Shown piece by piece: positions 11,605 to 21,643 of a stretch of 64,000 bases of DNA. Each line of letters starts with the position of its first letter. Within the stretch, counting starts at the first letter, position 1. Source of the stretch: Amblyomma americanum (Eukaryota; Arthropoda; Arachnida; Ixodida; Ixodidae). The notes beneath the pieces were generated by a model that saw only the letters and a list, made by a program, of their open reading frames with translations, was not told where the DNA came from and did no database searches. Where the stretch lies: NCBI RefSeq assembly GCF_052857255.1, contig NC_135507.1:74636850-74700849 (forward strand), written 5' to 3'. Position numbers and translations under genes: made by a program.

Positions 11605-13130
11605 CCTCTCCACTTGGCAACGACGACAAAGCGTGTGCGGTCCCTATATGGTTAGGCCCCAGCTGTGGAAGCCATCCTCGGACACGACCATGACCTTCGA
11701 CATCTGATGTTTTTATTTAAAAACACAGGGACCAAAGTCGTGCTGTATGCAGTGCAATCGCCATGTGGTTCCATAATCATCCATTTAGCCGGCTCTTTGG
11801 ACGGGATTCAGGAAACGACTGAAAAGAACAAAAGTAACGAGCAAACAAAGGTGCGCTGCATAAAAGTTAGAACGTAAAGAGACGAAGGCACGCTGCGCTA
11901 ATGCTGTAGCGACATGTAAAATTTCGCGGCTGGCGTCGATTTCTACAAAGCGCGAGTAGTGCCTACGGAAATAAACAAAGGCGCACTGGAGATGGGTAAG
12001 TCTGTATACAAGCACGAGTTTTTGTCTCTACCAGCGATTTACTAGCTCACACACGCGCGATTTTGATGTCTGGCGTCGATTTCGACAGAGAGGGAATACG
12101 GGCACGAAACGGGACGCTCGCGATCTGCCAGGAAACAATGAGGTGGCCCTAAAAAGGGCCGTTTGCAGGAGCACTTCAACCGCGACCTGCAGCGGCGTGG
12201 CGGCGCGGTGAGCAGTAGGCCCAGCAGTGGTCCGTCTTGTGCCCTTTGGCTCCGCACCGACGACACCGGTGCACGACGTACACCTCTCCTGGTCTTGCCC
12301 TTGAAGCCGACGCTATCCCTGGTCCGTAGATCTTGACGAGGGCCGCGACGATAATCTTTGACATCTGGTCGATGCCCCGGTCTGCGGCAAACAAGGACAG
12401 CATCGGCTCGCCAGAAGCATCCAGGAAACGATGCTGCAAAAAAAGTTACGTTACAAGCGCCGCAATTTGGCGAGTTCTGCACGAGAAAACTTGCGAAAAC
12501 GTTGTTCAACCCTTACCTCGTGATTGAGAACGTGCACGCCAGACAAGCGCTTCATCGTGGCTGTCAGACGGCGGTTCAGATGGCGACGCCGGCGGTCCTC
12601 AAACCGCACCTTATGTGGGTCGTCGTAATGGAGTTGCAAAATTTTGAACACCAGCACGACGTGCTCCTGCAGCAGGAAAACGAGGTCCTGGAATGCGCAA
12701 GGCATGTAGGTAAGCGGTACAGCACTTCATGAAGCGCAATTTGAGATAAAATGCGTACCTTTATGTCGCTGGCGATTTCTCGCGGGTCAGCGCCTTTTGG
12801 GGGTCGTCGCAATGTCGTGGAAGCAAGAACTGTACAGAAATTTCAGCTGGCTGCGCCGACGAGCGCACCACGCAAAAAAAAAGCCATACCTGGACAGCTT
12901 CCGAAACGCGCGCGCCGCCGCCTACGCTCACGAAGAGAATGCCCGCAGACCACGCACGCCCGGCGGCCGGCCAGCCGGCCCTAGCGATTCCCTAGGCACT
13001 CTAAGGACAGGCCGAGAGAGGCGCGGCGAACCCACGTCCGGTTGAGAACGAGGGAGAAGCAGAAAAACGTCACTGAGAAGCGCATCCCATCGACCAATCA
13101 GCGTTTCCAGCCCACCTGCACCGAAACGCT
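11605..13130. repeat. Local inverted repeat, right arm
   Basis: Inverted partner of 7160-8890. It lies outside the candidate Harbinger right end (11060), while its partner lies inside. It carries the version of the small gene that keeps the zinc knuckle. Confidence 0.75.
12176..12890 (-). CDS. Unknown CCHC zinc-knuckle gene, tiny introns
   Basis: Minus-strand exons: one ending at 12890 (donor GTATGG, start not resolved), then 12829-12759, 12687-12517 and 12433-12176 with stop. Introns are about 60-85 bp with good GT-AG sites, and all phases match. The last 165 residues hold a helical segment (DLVFLLQEHVVLVFKILQL), a basic stretch, a block containing HRFLDASGEPMLSLFAAD, and a perfect C-x2-C-x4-H-x4-C knuckle (CRRCGAKGHKTDHC) near the C-terminus, which suggests nucleic-acid binding. 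I do not recognise the family. The first exon has a stop not far upstream and no clear ATG, so the 5' end is missing or elsewhere. It could be a mobile-element protein or a small host gene. Confidence 0.5.
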
Positions 13131-13173
13131 TCTGTTTCACAGCCCCTTTAAGTGGCGTCTGGATACCAACAAA

Positions 13174-13247
13174 GCCACGGCCGGTCTCAAGGGAGCGCGC
13201 GCTTTTCTTGAAAGAGCGCGCACGCCCCTCGCGAGACCGGCCGTGGC
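13174..13247. repeat. GC-rich perfect-arm hairpin
   Basis: GCCACGGCCGGTCTC at 13174-13188 is exactly inverted at 13233-13247. The loop itself holds a GCGCGC-rich inner pair around TTTTCTTGAAA. A stable hairpin is expected in DNA or RNA. Its role is unknown. Confidence 0.7.
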
Positions 13248-13249
13248 CA

Positions 13250-14225
13250 CGCAAAGTGCCGGCTTCCGCTTGAAGCTCAAGACGGGCCTCCACACCTCGT
13301 TTCATCTGTCGTCTGCCCAAGCCTTCCTCTCGCGCCTGTGCCGTCAGACGGGCACACCCGCGCCGCGCCACACCCCGTACACGTTGTTGCCTCGGTCTGT
13401 GCGACAAAGGGCGAGGATACGGGTTAAATGTCACCTGAAGTCGTTACGAGGAGACGAGGAGAAGGAGGCGGAGAGGAGACAACTCGTTTTCTTCGCCTTT
13501 TCTCGGCCGTTGCCCTACGCCGTGCTTGTCCCTACCTTCAGCATTTACAAACTGGCTTTGGCCGTTCGTCGCTGTCGTATTACCTGAGGCGTAGGTAGAC
13601 TACGGGTTGTCTTCCCCTAATGGGAAGTGCAGTCAACCGCCGTATGGCATTTTCTTTATGGGGGAGGGGGCAAGAAAACAAATGCAGGACGTTTCATGTC
13701 ACCGCCTTGCGAGTGAAGGCAGCGCCCCTTTTGAAGCGATCCCCTCTAGTGAGTTATGGCTCATTCGAAGTTGAACCGTCATAACCCTTGCATTTTTTTC
13801 TTCGTGCTTACTTTCCATCCAGTCTCACTGTAACTGCATGCCTTCGCTATCTAGGCGAGCAAGTTTGAGCCTTCGGCACTCCGCTGCTTGTGAGGGTGAT
13901 AGCACTTGCAGTTGGATGAGAACAAATGACGCAGAACTGTTTGGTTGAAGCCTTCATTGCTGACCTGTCCATGTGTCACAGTGGACGCGAATATATTTGC
14001 GACTGCTATATGAAACTGTGTGTGAGAGAGAAAGCTGATACGCTAACAGACCCGCCAGGCTGCTTGGTTTTCCCGCCGTACAGTGCTGCAGTCTGGTCTG
14101 GCCTTGTTCAAACATTTTCTGTATGCATAAGAGTACTATAAATTGTGCACAGTTTGAGACCGCTGTGCCTGTGCGCTTTGAGACGTCATTTCGAGCAAAA
14201 ACGAAGTCCCCTACCATCTTTGTCT
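13250..14225. other. Unassigned DNA between repeats
   Basis: No supported gene. The first part is GC-rich with an open minus-strand frame (to about 13434) that mostly shadows the repeat arm. The rest is AT-rich without motifs. Confidence 0.3.
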
Positions 14226-14936
14226 TCACCATGCCAATGTTCAGCAACAAATAATGGAACAAAGTTTGCGATAAGCAAACTGTACATCCTAATATCAATG
14301 AGACATGAACAGTCGGTGCAAAATGTCTTCAGTGCTAAAGACATGGAGCGAAACCCGTGACTTAGGCAACGCTGCATGGTGCACAGCTGGACGTTAGCTG
14401 ATATCGGTATGGTTGGAAAAGCGTTTCCAAATGCTTCTTATGGTCAACCTACTAAAAGCAGCAGGAAGTCTCACTTTTCCTTAACTACGGTCATATGCAG
14501 TAATTTAAGGCATCCCCGATCTCTCTCAATACGCGTAGGAATTGTGCAAACAGGAGAATGAGAAAGGGAAAATTTATGCAGCACCCGTTTTCCGCTAGAA
14601 CAGCCCGAGAGCTGAATAATGAGAATAAACATTGAATACATCCAGCACATTTCAACCCTTTATGAGGCAGAAATAACAAGTAACCAAATTGTTTGTTACT
14701 TGTGGTCGCTGCATTCTCGCTACCGGGAGTTGTTCTCCAACGCGCGCATTCGCTGCCGAACACTACATTTCAGTATGTTTCTCAGCAAATGGTTGAATGC
14801 TCGTGTAACACACTTGGTTTTGTGTGGCGAATGGACAAGACACGTAATGACATTCAAAAAACAAGAACTATAACAATACCTCCGAGCAACAAGCGCGCAA
14901 CACATAGGAATTTCAATGTTTTGTTGACTTTGACAC

Positions 14937-16166
14937 TGTGACATTCCGTGTGTGCTACGAGGATCCACGTTCGAAGGCGCGGCGTAGACGGAGACCCGTG
15001 ACAGCGGCATCATCAATTACCCAGCCATGCTCTTTGAGTGACGACCAGAACAACCGGACCCGCCGCCGCCCCGGGGAAACAGGCTTTATCCTCCCCAATT
15101 TCCTGGCACATTCCAGGACAAGGGAGCTGTCAGCGGGCCAGAGCGCGCCGTACCACAGCCGACGCTATGCGCTACCGCGAAGACAACATTCTTTCCCTCC
15201 TTCCCCTTTCGACGTGGGCTATCGCCGGGAAGGCACCCACAGCTTCCCGCCGTGCCTCGTGAACAAAAGCGCATTCCCAGAAGGGCCGTGGCAGTACTCG
15301 CCAAGAATGTGGAAAGACAGGCGCTAGTGAATTAGCTCCGAAGAGCCTGTGTATACTCTCACTTGAGAGAGAGTGGTGGCGTTTTTGTTGTTTATTTAGT
15401 TTGTATTGTTAACAGACTCTGGGTTCTAGGCTAAGCCCAACCCAAGGGGTGGTCCCCATCTCGCATGTTATTTTGGATTGGAGAATGGATGCTTTGGGCG
15501 GGCCACTGGAAATGACCGCCCTTAGTCCTTTGTTAATCAAGTGCTTAAAAGCACATGTAAACGGATGCAGTCCAGTCTGAGCAGGGGCTCCATGCTTAGC
15601 ATGTAATGTGATGCTACTTAGGCACTAACCTGCCCGGTCGATGAGTAAAGTTGTGATGCTACTTAGGCACTAACCTGCCCGGTCGATGAGTAAAGTAGTG
15701 CAAAGTTTGTTCTTTTGTAAATTCAGTTCTGCTTTTTCCAGTTTAACTCTCTGTATATGTATGTTGTAAAATTATGCTCTGCTGTCATCATCTACAAGCT
15801 CGCCTCCTGTTCATCTTCCAAGCCGAACGACACTAGAGGAAGGGTTTGTGAACCATCCTCGAAGAAACGGACGACTATTGAAATTCTACTGCATACACGC
15901 TGAGGACGACATCGTTCGCCAAGAGGGCCTTCAGCGCCGAAGCCCGACGGCGTGCAGCTTCTGCCAGCAACCGCTCGAGCCCAACTCCGGAGCCACTCCA
16001 TCGCCCCCTTGAAGTCGTCGGCACGTAAGCTCGGACGCCCCAGCCTCTGATGTATAACCTTAATCATGTGTAATTATTGAATATACCTGTTTGTTTAAAC
16101 TGAGCCATACGGTGTCTCTTTGCCTCTCCGTCCCGTGTGGACCTGCGCATTATGGGGGTCATCACA
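14937..16166 (+). repeat. 5' LTR of gypsy copy 1
   Basis: 1,230 bp, TGTGACATTCC...GGTCATCACA. It carries a 45-bp tandem duplication at 15607-15696 that copy 2 lacks. Compared with the 3' LTR it misses 24 bp near 15290 (the GACGGACACCTGTCATGG region). Confidence 0.95.
15607..15696 (+). repeat. 45-bp tandem duplication within LTR
   Basis: A unit beginning TGTGATGCTACTTAGGCAC is present twice, at 15607 and 15652, and likewise in the 3' LTR near 22337. The LTRs of copy 2 have one unit. Duplicated LTR segments often carry promoter or enhancer elements; that role is inference. Confidence 0.85.
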
Positions 16167-16167
16167 C

Positions 16168-16185
16168 TATTGTCAGAAGTGGGGT
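16168..16185 (+). promoter_or_regulatory. Primer binding site, tRNA-Leu type, mutated in copy 1
   Basis: One base after the LTR, copy 2 has TGGTGTCAGAAGTGGGGT. This is complementary to a tRNA 3' end ...CTTCTGACACCA, as in animal tRNA-Leu, which starts GTCAGAA/GTCAGGA. Copy 1 reads TATTGTCAGAAGTGGGGT, so two bases pairing with the CCA end differ. Confidence 0.65.
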
Positions 16186-16321
16186 CTCAAAAGCAAATGT
16201 CCTCTGAATGCTGTGACATTCATGACTTCAAAATTGTAATCAAAAGGGAATCACGGGACTGATTGTGGGACTTTTACCCCCATTTGAGAGGCTTGAGGCA
16301 CTGGAGGGCTTGGAAAAAAAA

Positions 16322-17263
16322 ATGACTGTATCTGAGGGAGCTCCCACTCCACAGCCGTCGCTCGGAGCAAGCATGCTGGCATTAGGAAGCGTCATTCCGA
16401 CGTTTACGGGAGATAAGACAGGGGTTCCAATCTGCGATTTCTTTTCCATGCTAGAAGAGATTGGGAAAATGGGGGGATGGTCCGATGCTCAAATGCTGGG
16501 AATGGCGAGGTGTAAGATGGCAGGAGCTGCTCATGATTTTGCCTGGCGAGACGAAAAAGTAAAATCCACAAAATCATTTGCGGAATTTAAGAAGCTCGCG
16601 TTTGAGCATTTCGACACTGAACCACGTCACGTGCGGGTACAGAGGTTCCGTGACGCCGGACAGATGGTAGGGGAGGACGTGCGAACATTTGCGTCGCGGC
16701 TTCAGCGCCTAGCACGCGATACGTTAAGCAGGGAGGAGGAAGGAGACCAGCTAAGGAAGAAATACGCGGAGGATATACTTAAGGAGGAAATGACCGCTTT
16801 GTTCGTGGCTGGTCTGCAAGACCCCGTGCGCCGGTTCGTGCTCTCGCGCAAGCCGAGCAATTTCGACCAAGCCGTGGAGGCCGCATTGGATGAGGAACGA
16901 AATGAGGCGTTAACGACAGCCGCAGCGAGAGTACGCGTCATAGAGAGAGCGGTGCTCAACCCTGAGGTTGCTCTCGTGACAGAGCGGTTAGATCGCTTGG
17001 AACAGCTGCTAACTCAGCAGGTAGAACGCCAGGTTGAAGCGCGCGCTCAACAGCGCCCATTGGCTGGAAACCGGAGACCGCCACAAAGCTACAGGCGCGG
17101 TATGCGAGAGTTTGAAGAAATCGTATGCTTCGCTTGCCAGGGTCGCGGACACATCGCCAGGTTCTGCCAAAACGTGCGCCGTGGGGAGCCACAAAGAGAA
17201 GCAGGCGAGACACGCCCTAAGCAAGCCGACAGCGGGGCTCCAGATACCGAGACAAAAAACTAG
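16322..17263 (+). CDS. gag: Gag of gypsy copy 1
   Basis: Capsid/nucleocapsid polyprotein of about 313 residues that forms the cytoplasmic particle. I start at the first in-frame ATG after the stop at 16223 (16322, MTVSEGAPTP); the frame is open upstream without an ATG. A retrotransposon-gag region spans about residues 30-220 and a single CCHC knuckle (CFACQGRGHIARFC) lies near the C-terminus. It ends in TAG at 17261, directly after the frameshift heptamer. Intact. Confidence 0.88.
   Translation: MTVSEGAPTPQPSLGASMLALGSVIPTFTGDKTGVPICDFFSMLEEIGKMGGWSDAQMLGMARCKMAGAAHDFAWRDEKVKSTKSFAEFKKLAFEHFDTEPRHVRVQRFRDAGQMVGEDVRTFASRLQRLARDTLSREEEGDQLRKKYAEDILKEEMTALFVAGLQDPVRRFVLSRKPSNFDQAVEAALDEERNEALTTAAARVRVIERAVLNPEVALVTERLDRLEQLLTQQVERQVEARAQQRPLAGNRRPPQSYRRGMREFEEIVCFACQGRGHIARFCQNVRRGEPQREAGETRPKQADSGAPDTETKN
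17254..17260 (+). promoter_or_regulatory. -1 ribosomal frameshift heptamer A AAA AAC
   Basis: In the gag frame the sequence reads A AAA AAC followed at once by the TAG stop. This is the classic X XXY YYZ slippery type in the correct phase. Slipping back one base enters the pol frame, which is open from here to 21150. Copy 2 keeps the same heptamer (45750-45744, minus strand). Confidence 0.8.
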
Positions 17264-20200
17264 TTAGTCCTCCCCAGCCTGAGGAGCGTGGGGAGGGAGC
17301 AGTAGATGATGAGGTGGTGGTAGTTTGTGTGGCCGACGAGGCATGCCCTGTTGTGCGTTGCAAGTTAAATGGTTGTTGTATGGAATTGTTGATAGATACG
17401 GGGTCAAAGGTGACATTGCTTAAGGAGAGCAGTTTTAACACGCTTCGAAGGAAGGGGGACCGCGAGGTGTTGGAAGCGTCTGGTGGTATGGCAACCAAAT
17501 TTGTAGGCATAACGGGGGATCCTCTTGGCATAAGTGGACTCTACCGGTTACACTTCTCTCTCGGCGGAATTGCATTGGAGCACCCCTGCTACGTATGCCC
17601 GGACACGGTGTCTCTGCCAAACGGAGTTTCAGGTATATTAGGGCAGGATTTTTTGAGAAAAGGGAAGGTAGTAGTCTCATTCTCTGAGGAAGAGGTTAAT
17701 GCGGGCGGCTCAAAGGTTCCGTTTTTGAACAGGAGAGGGGCTGAGATTCGCATTACCGATATTGACACCCGTCAAACAGTGGGATCATTGGAGAAGGTAT
17801 ATTCGCGGGTTGCCGTCCGGCTGGTCGAGGAGGCGGTCGTCCTTCCTTGGTCGGAGCACATTTTGTACGCGTTTGTGCCTTCAGATGTAGAGAGCGGCGC
17901 CGTGGGAGTGCTTGAGCCGGTCGACTCTCTCAGCAATGGCCTGAAGGCAGCCGCGTGCCTCGTGACAGTTAATGACGCCCACAGAGTGCCCCTACGGGTG
18001 GTTAACTGTAGCCAGCAGCCACTGAGCCTTCCCAAGAACAAAACATTGGCTTTCTTCACCTCTGCGATAGAGCAACGTGAACCCACCGATACGGTACTCG
18101 CAACTGTAGAGCATGCTAGCCCTTCGGCTGCTCCAAAGGTGTCGTTCGATCTTTCTCACGTAAATTCCAGGGAGAGGGAGGCTCTGGCTGGTTTGCTGAA
18201 CGACTACTCGGAGGTATTCGCCGCGTCCAACCTGGATTTGGGCTGCTGTGGCGTTATAAGGCACAGGATAGAAACCGGCACTTCATCGCCCGTTTACCAG
18301 CGTGCGTACAGGATTCCTTACTCCCAACGTGAGGAGATGGAGCGGCAGGTGCAGGACCTGATTGATCGCGGCATTGTCGAACACTCAAAGTCACCCTGGG
18401 GAGCACCAGCACTATTGGTGGAAAAGCCAGATGGCTCGTATCGATTGGTAGTGGACTACCGCAAACTAAATGCCGTAACTCGCATCGATCCATACCCCAT
18501 CCCCAATATACAGGAGACGCTTTCTCAGCTGGGCTCTGCCAGGTACTTCACGGTAGTGGACATGGCGGCGGGATTCTGGCAGATAGCAATGGATCCGGCA
18601 GATGCCGAGAAAACGGCATTCAACACGCCCTCAGGGCACTATGAATGGAAAAGAATGCCGATGGGTCTGGCCAACAGCCCTGCTCTCTGGCAGAGAACCG
18701 CTGATGTTATCCTGGCAGGTCTTCTGGGGAGGCTGTGCTTCGTGTATATGGATGACATTATCATATACAGTGACAGTTTTGAGAACCATTTGCGCGATAT
18801 TGAGCAGGTTTTGGTGCGACTAAGAGGAGCGGGTCTCAAGCTGAAGCCCTCTAAGTGCCAATTCCTCAAAAACGAGGTGAAATACCTCGGGCACGTTGTT
18901 TCAGCTGGCGGCGTGCGACCGGACCCTGAGAAACTAAGGTGTGTCTCGGATTTTCCATCCCCGACTAGCGTCCGCCAGGTCCGGCAGTTTCTCGGCCTGA
19001 TCGGTTACTACCGAAGGCACATAGAGGAGTTCGCCAAGCTCGCTAAGCCGCTCACCGCCTTAACAGCCAAAAATGTCGCCTTTCGCTGGGACGAAAACGC
19101 GGAGGATGCTTTTGGGGCCCTGAAAAGGAAGCTAATGAGTGCACCGCTGTTGCGCCACCCGGATTTTAATTTGCCCTTCGTTATGGCCACAGATGCGTCA
19201 AAGTTCGCAGTTGGTGCCGTGCTATCTCAGGTTATCGAGGGCAAAGAACATCCCATTGCTTTTGCTAGCCGACAGCTGAGCCCCACAGAGCAAAAGTACG
19301 GAGCTACGGAAAGGGAGTGCCTCGCCGTTGTCTGGGCAGTAAAGCACTTCAGATGCTACCTTTACGGCCGCAAATTCAAGCTAGTCACAGACTGCCATCC
19401 TCTGAAATGGGTGATGAGTGTCAGGGACCCTAGCTCGCGACTCGCTAGATGGAATCTGCACCTGCAGGAATACTGCTTTGAAGTTGAGCACAAATCAGGA
19501 ATGACACATCTGAATGCTGATGCACTCAGCCGCACAGCTGCCGTGGCAGCTATAGATGAGTTTGTCCCCGTAGTCGACCCCGCCGAATTACGCACAGAGC
19601 AGTGCAAAGATCCTGACCTGAAGCGAATAATCGAAAGCTTAGAGGGCGCACCGTCTCACCCCGAACAGCTAGGTTATTTCATTGACAAAGACGGCACCCT
19701 GTGTCGGCGCACGAGGCCAACCAGGAAAGGGAGATTAGAGAAAACCGCTTGGGAGAGAGTCGTCATACCTCGGTCGTGGACAGAAAGGGTTCTTCGCGCG
19801 TTTCACGATGCGCCATGCGCCGGTCATTTTGGCGTAGTGAAGACACGCAGGCGTGTGGAGCGTTTGTACTTTTGGAGTGGTATGCGACGGGATGTTAGAG
19901 ACTACTGTGCGAAGTGTCATTCCTGTCTCGAAAGAAAAACACCCAAGGGACGAAGACCAGCTCCAATTCAGCCGTTCCCTGAGGTTTCGGCTCCCTTCGA
20001 GCGGACAGGTATGGACATAATGGGCCCATTGCCCACGACCACTTCCGGAAACAAGTACATTTTAGTATTTGTCGACCACCTTTCAAAATACGCGGAAGCG
20101 GTAGCACTCCCAGATCAGAAGGCAGACACGGTTGCAAGAGCATTTGTCGAACAGATCGTGCTCCGACATGGACCCCCGAGGCAACTCTTGACAGATCGGG

Positions 20201-21150
20201 GAACGAACTTCGTGTCGCAGCTAATGAGGAGAGTTTGCGAGCTGCTTAAGATCGCTAAGAAGCAGACAACACCGTACCATCCGGCTTGCAACGGCGCGGT
20301 GGAGCGACTGAACCAAACCGTGGCCGGGTTCCTGTCGCATTTTGTTTCGCGCGACCAGCGGGACTGGGATTTGTGGCTCCCGTATGCAATGTTTGCCTAC
20401 AATTCCGCAGCACACGAGAGCACGGGCGAATCGCAATTCTTTCTTCTCTACGGCCGAGACCCGGACCAGCCTAGTGAAGTGCCAGAGGGCCCCCGTCGTG
20501 TCCCATACGCTTCACTGGACGACTATAAGGTTGAGCTAGAATCGCGCTTGCAAGTGGCGAGGGACATCGCAAAGGAGTCCTTAAAGAAAGCGGCGAAGCG
20601 CAGGAAGGAGGTGCACGATCGCAGTGCTAGAGACGCGCCGTTTGATGTGGGGGACAGCGTGTACATTGAAAACTGCCAAAGGCAGATTGGGCTAGCTCGT
20701 AAGTTCCAGACGAAGTGGAGAGGACCGTGCGAGGTTGTCGAGAAGCTTTCTCCGGTAAACTTCAGAGTCCGAGACGTGAACCGGCGTTTGATAAGGATAC
20801 ACGCAAATCGCCTCAAGTCGGCACCGGTTCAGTATTTACGAAATGAGGAAAGGGAAAGCGCGGATTTTGATGGGGACAGAAGTGAAGCGGAGCGCGCAGA
20901 TAGTTCGCAAGAAACGCCCTCTCCTGCATTTGTTCGGCAGGCGCCAGAGGTGACGGCCAGAATGCCACCGGATTTACTTCATGCATTGCTAGAAGAAGAA
21001 GCGCGCGAGGTTGCCGCGCAGATAACGCCAGGAGAGGCTCCTGCCACGAGCCCTCGCGAGTCCCAAAGCAGACAAAGGGGCACAGACTTACTTAGTATGA
21101 CTCATGAAGGCCGATATCCGCTGCGAAATCGGAAAGCTAAGTCGGACTAA
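17254..21150 (+). CDS. pol: Pol of gypsy copy 1 (PR-RT-RH-IN)
   Basis: Polyprotein of about 1,280 residues, reached by -1 frameshift from gag; its frame has no early ATG. Counting from the codon at 17314, the domains are: aspartic protease with LLIDTGS (D28); reverse transcriptase with YMDD at about 478-481; RNase H with TDAS at about 626-629; integrase with an H-H-C-C zinc finger at about 825-870; DDE core (TGMDIMGPLP, LLTDRGTNF and NGAVERLNQ); and a basic C-terminal region ending RYPLRNRKAKSD. There is no chromodomain. No stop or frameshift is visible, so the element may be active. About 15 residues differ from copy 2. Confidence 0.93.
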   Translation, partial: KKLVSPPQPEERGEGAVDDEVVVVCVADEACPVVRCKLNGCCMELLIDTGSKVTLLKESSFNTLRRKGDREVLEASGGMATKFVGITGDPLGISGLYRLHFSLGGIALEHPCYVCPDTVSLPNGVSGILGQDFLRKGKVVVSFSEEEVNAGGSKVPFLNRRGAEIRITDIDTRQTVGSLEKVYSRVAVRLVEEAVVLPWSEHILYAFVPSDVESGAVGVLEPVDSLSNGLKAAACLVTVNDAHRVPLRVVNCSQQPLSLPKNKTLAFFTSAIEQREPTDTVLATVEHASPSAAPKVSFDLSHVNSREREALAGLLNDYSEVFAASNLDLGCCGVIRHRIETGTSSPVYQRAYRIPYSQREEMERQVQDLIDRGIVEHSKSPWGAPALLVEKPDGSYRLVVDYRKLNAVTRIDPYPIPNIQETLSQLGSARYFTVVDMAAGFWQIAMDPADAEKTAFNTPSGHYEWKRMPMGLANSPALWQRTADVILAGLLGRLCFVYMDDIIIYSDSFENHLRDIEQVLVRLRGAGLKLKPSKCQFLKNEVKYLGHVVSAGGVRPDPEKLRCVSDFPSPTSVRQVRQFLGLIGYYRRHIEEFAKLAKPLTALTAKNVAFRWDENAEDAFGALKRKLMSAPLLRHPDFNLPFVMATDASKFAVGAVLSQVIEGKEHPIAFASRQLSPTEQKYGATERECLAVVWAVKHFRCYLYGRKFKLVTDCHPLKWVMSVRDPSSRLARWNLHLQEYCFEVEHKSGMTHLNADALSRTAAVAAIDEFVPVVDPAELRTEQCKDPDLKRIIESLEGAPSHPEQLGYFIDKDGTLCRRTRPTRKGRLEKTAWERVVIPRSWTERVLRAFHDAPCAGHFGVVKTRRRVERLYFWSGMRRDVRDYCAKCHSCLERKTPKGRRPAPIQPFPEVSAPFERTGMDIMGPLPTTTSGNKYILVFVDHLSKYAEAVALPDQKADTVARAFVEQIVLRHGPPRQLLTDRGTNFVSQLMRRVCELLKIAKKQTTPYHPACNGAVERLNQTVAGFLSHFVSRDQRDWDLWLPYAMFAYNSAAHESTGESQFFLLYGRDPDQPSEVPEGPRRVPYASLDDYKVELESRLQVARDIAKESLKKAAKRRKEVHDRSARDAPFDVGDSVYIENCQRQIGLARKFQTKWRGPCEVVEKLSPVNFRVRDVNRRLIRIHANRLKSAPVQYLRNEERESADFDGDRSEAERADSSQETPSPAFVRQAPEVTARMPPDLLHALLEEEAREVAAQITPGEAPATSPRESQSRQRGTDLLSMTHEGRYPLRNRKAKSD

Positions 21151-21627
21151 TGGCGTAAACAGAGCGGAGTTTTGAACTGGTTAGAATTGTGTAATGCCAC
21201 AGCTCATAACATTGCTATGTGCTTATGTGTTAAGTTATCGGAGTTGGTAGTTAAACCTTTCTGTCATTAAGTAACACCTTCACAGGAGAGCATGCGGAGC
21301 GCATGCAGAACCTGCCCTACTTCCTTTCGTTGTCTATATTTTTGTCTGTGCCGTGATCGTGCTAGAAGTGGGAGCTCCTTTGTAACTGTGGTAAATTTAT
21401 TTCGTCCAGTTTGGACTAGAAAGGAGAGGCTTGGGTGCTGAGTTTCATGTTTATCTGTAAAAGAAGATCAGTGCTGCCCCTGGAGACGCCAGTATTGACA
21501 GCGGAGGCATATGGTGTTGTGCAGTGGTGTTGAGTGCAGCGAAAAGTGTTTTGTCGGACGCACTGTGCGAGGCGATTCAGAAAGACAAGGGCAGCTGCGT
21601 GGACTCAAATGTTCGGAGAACATTCTT

Positions 21628-21643
21628 CTGGAGGGTGAGCGAG
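21628..21643 (+). promoter_or_regulatory. Polypurine tract
   Basis: Purine-rich GGAGGGTGAGCGAG lies directly upstream of the 3' LTR, where plus-strand DNA synthesis would be primed. The tract contains one T and one C. Confidence 0.6.

Noticed and set aside
12928..13434. Minus-strand 168-codon frame upstream of the zinc-knuckle gene
   Set aside because: It has GC-driven openness and Arg-rich composition, and its frame does not continue into the donor at 12890. It could be a 5' leader but is not supported as coding.
21151..21643. Possible env gene between pol and 3' LTR of gypsy copy 1
   Set aside because: The roughly 490 bp contain only short broken frames and no signal peptide or membrane segment.
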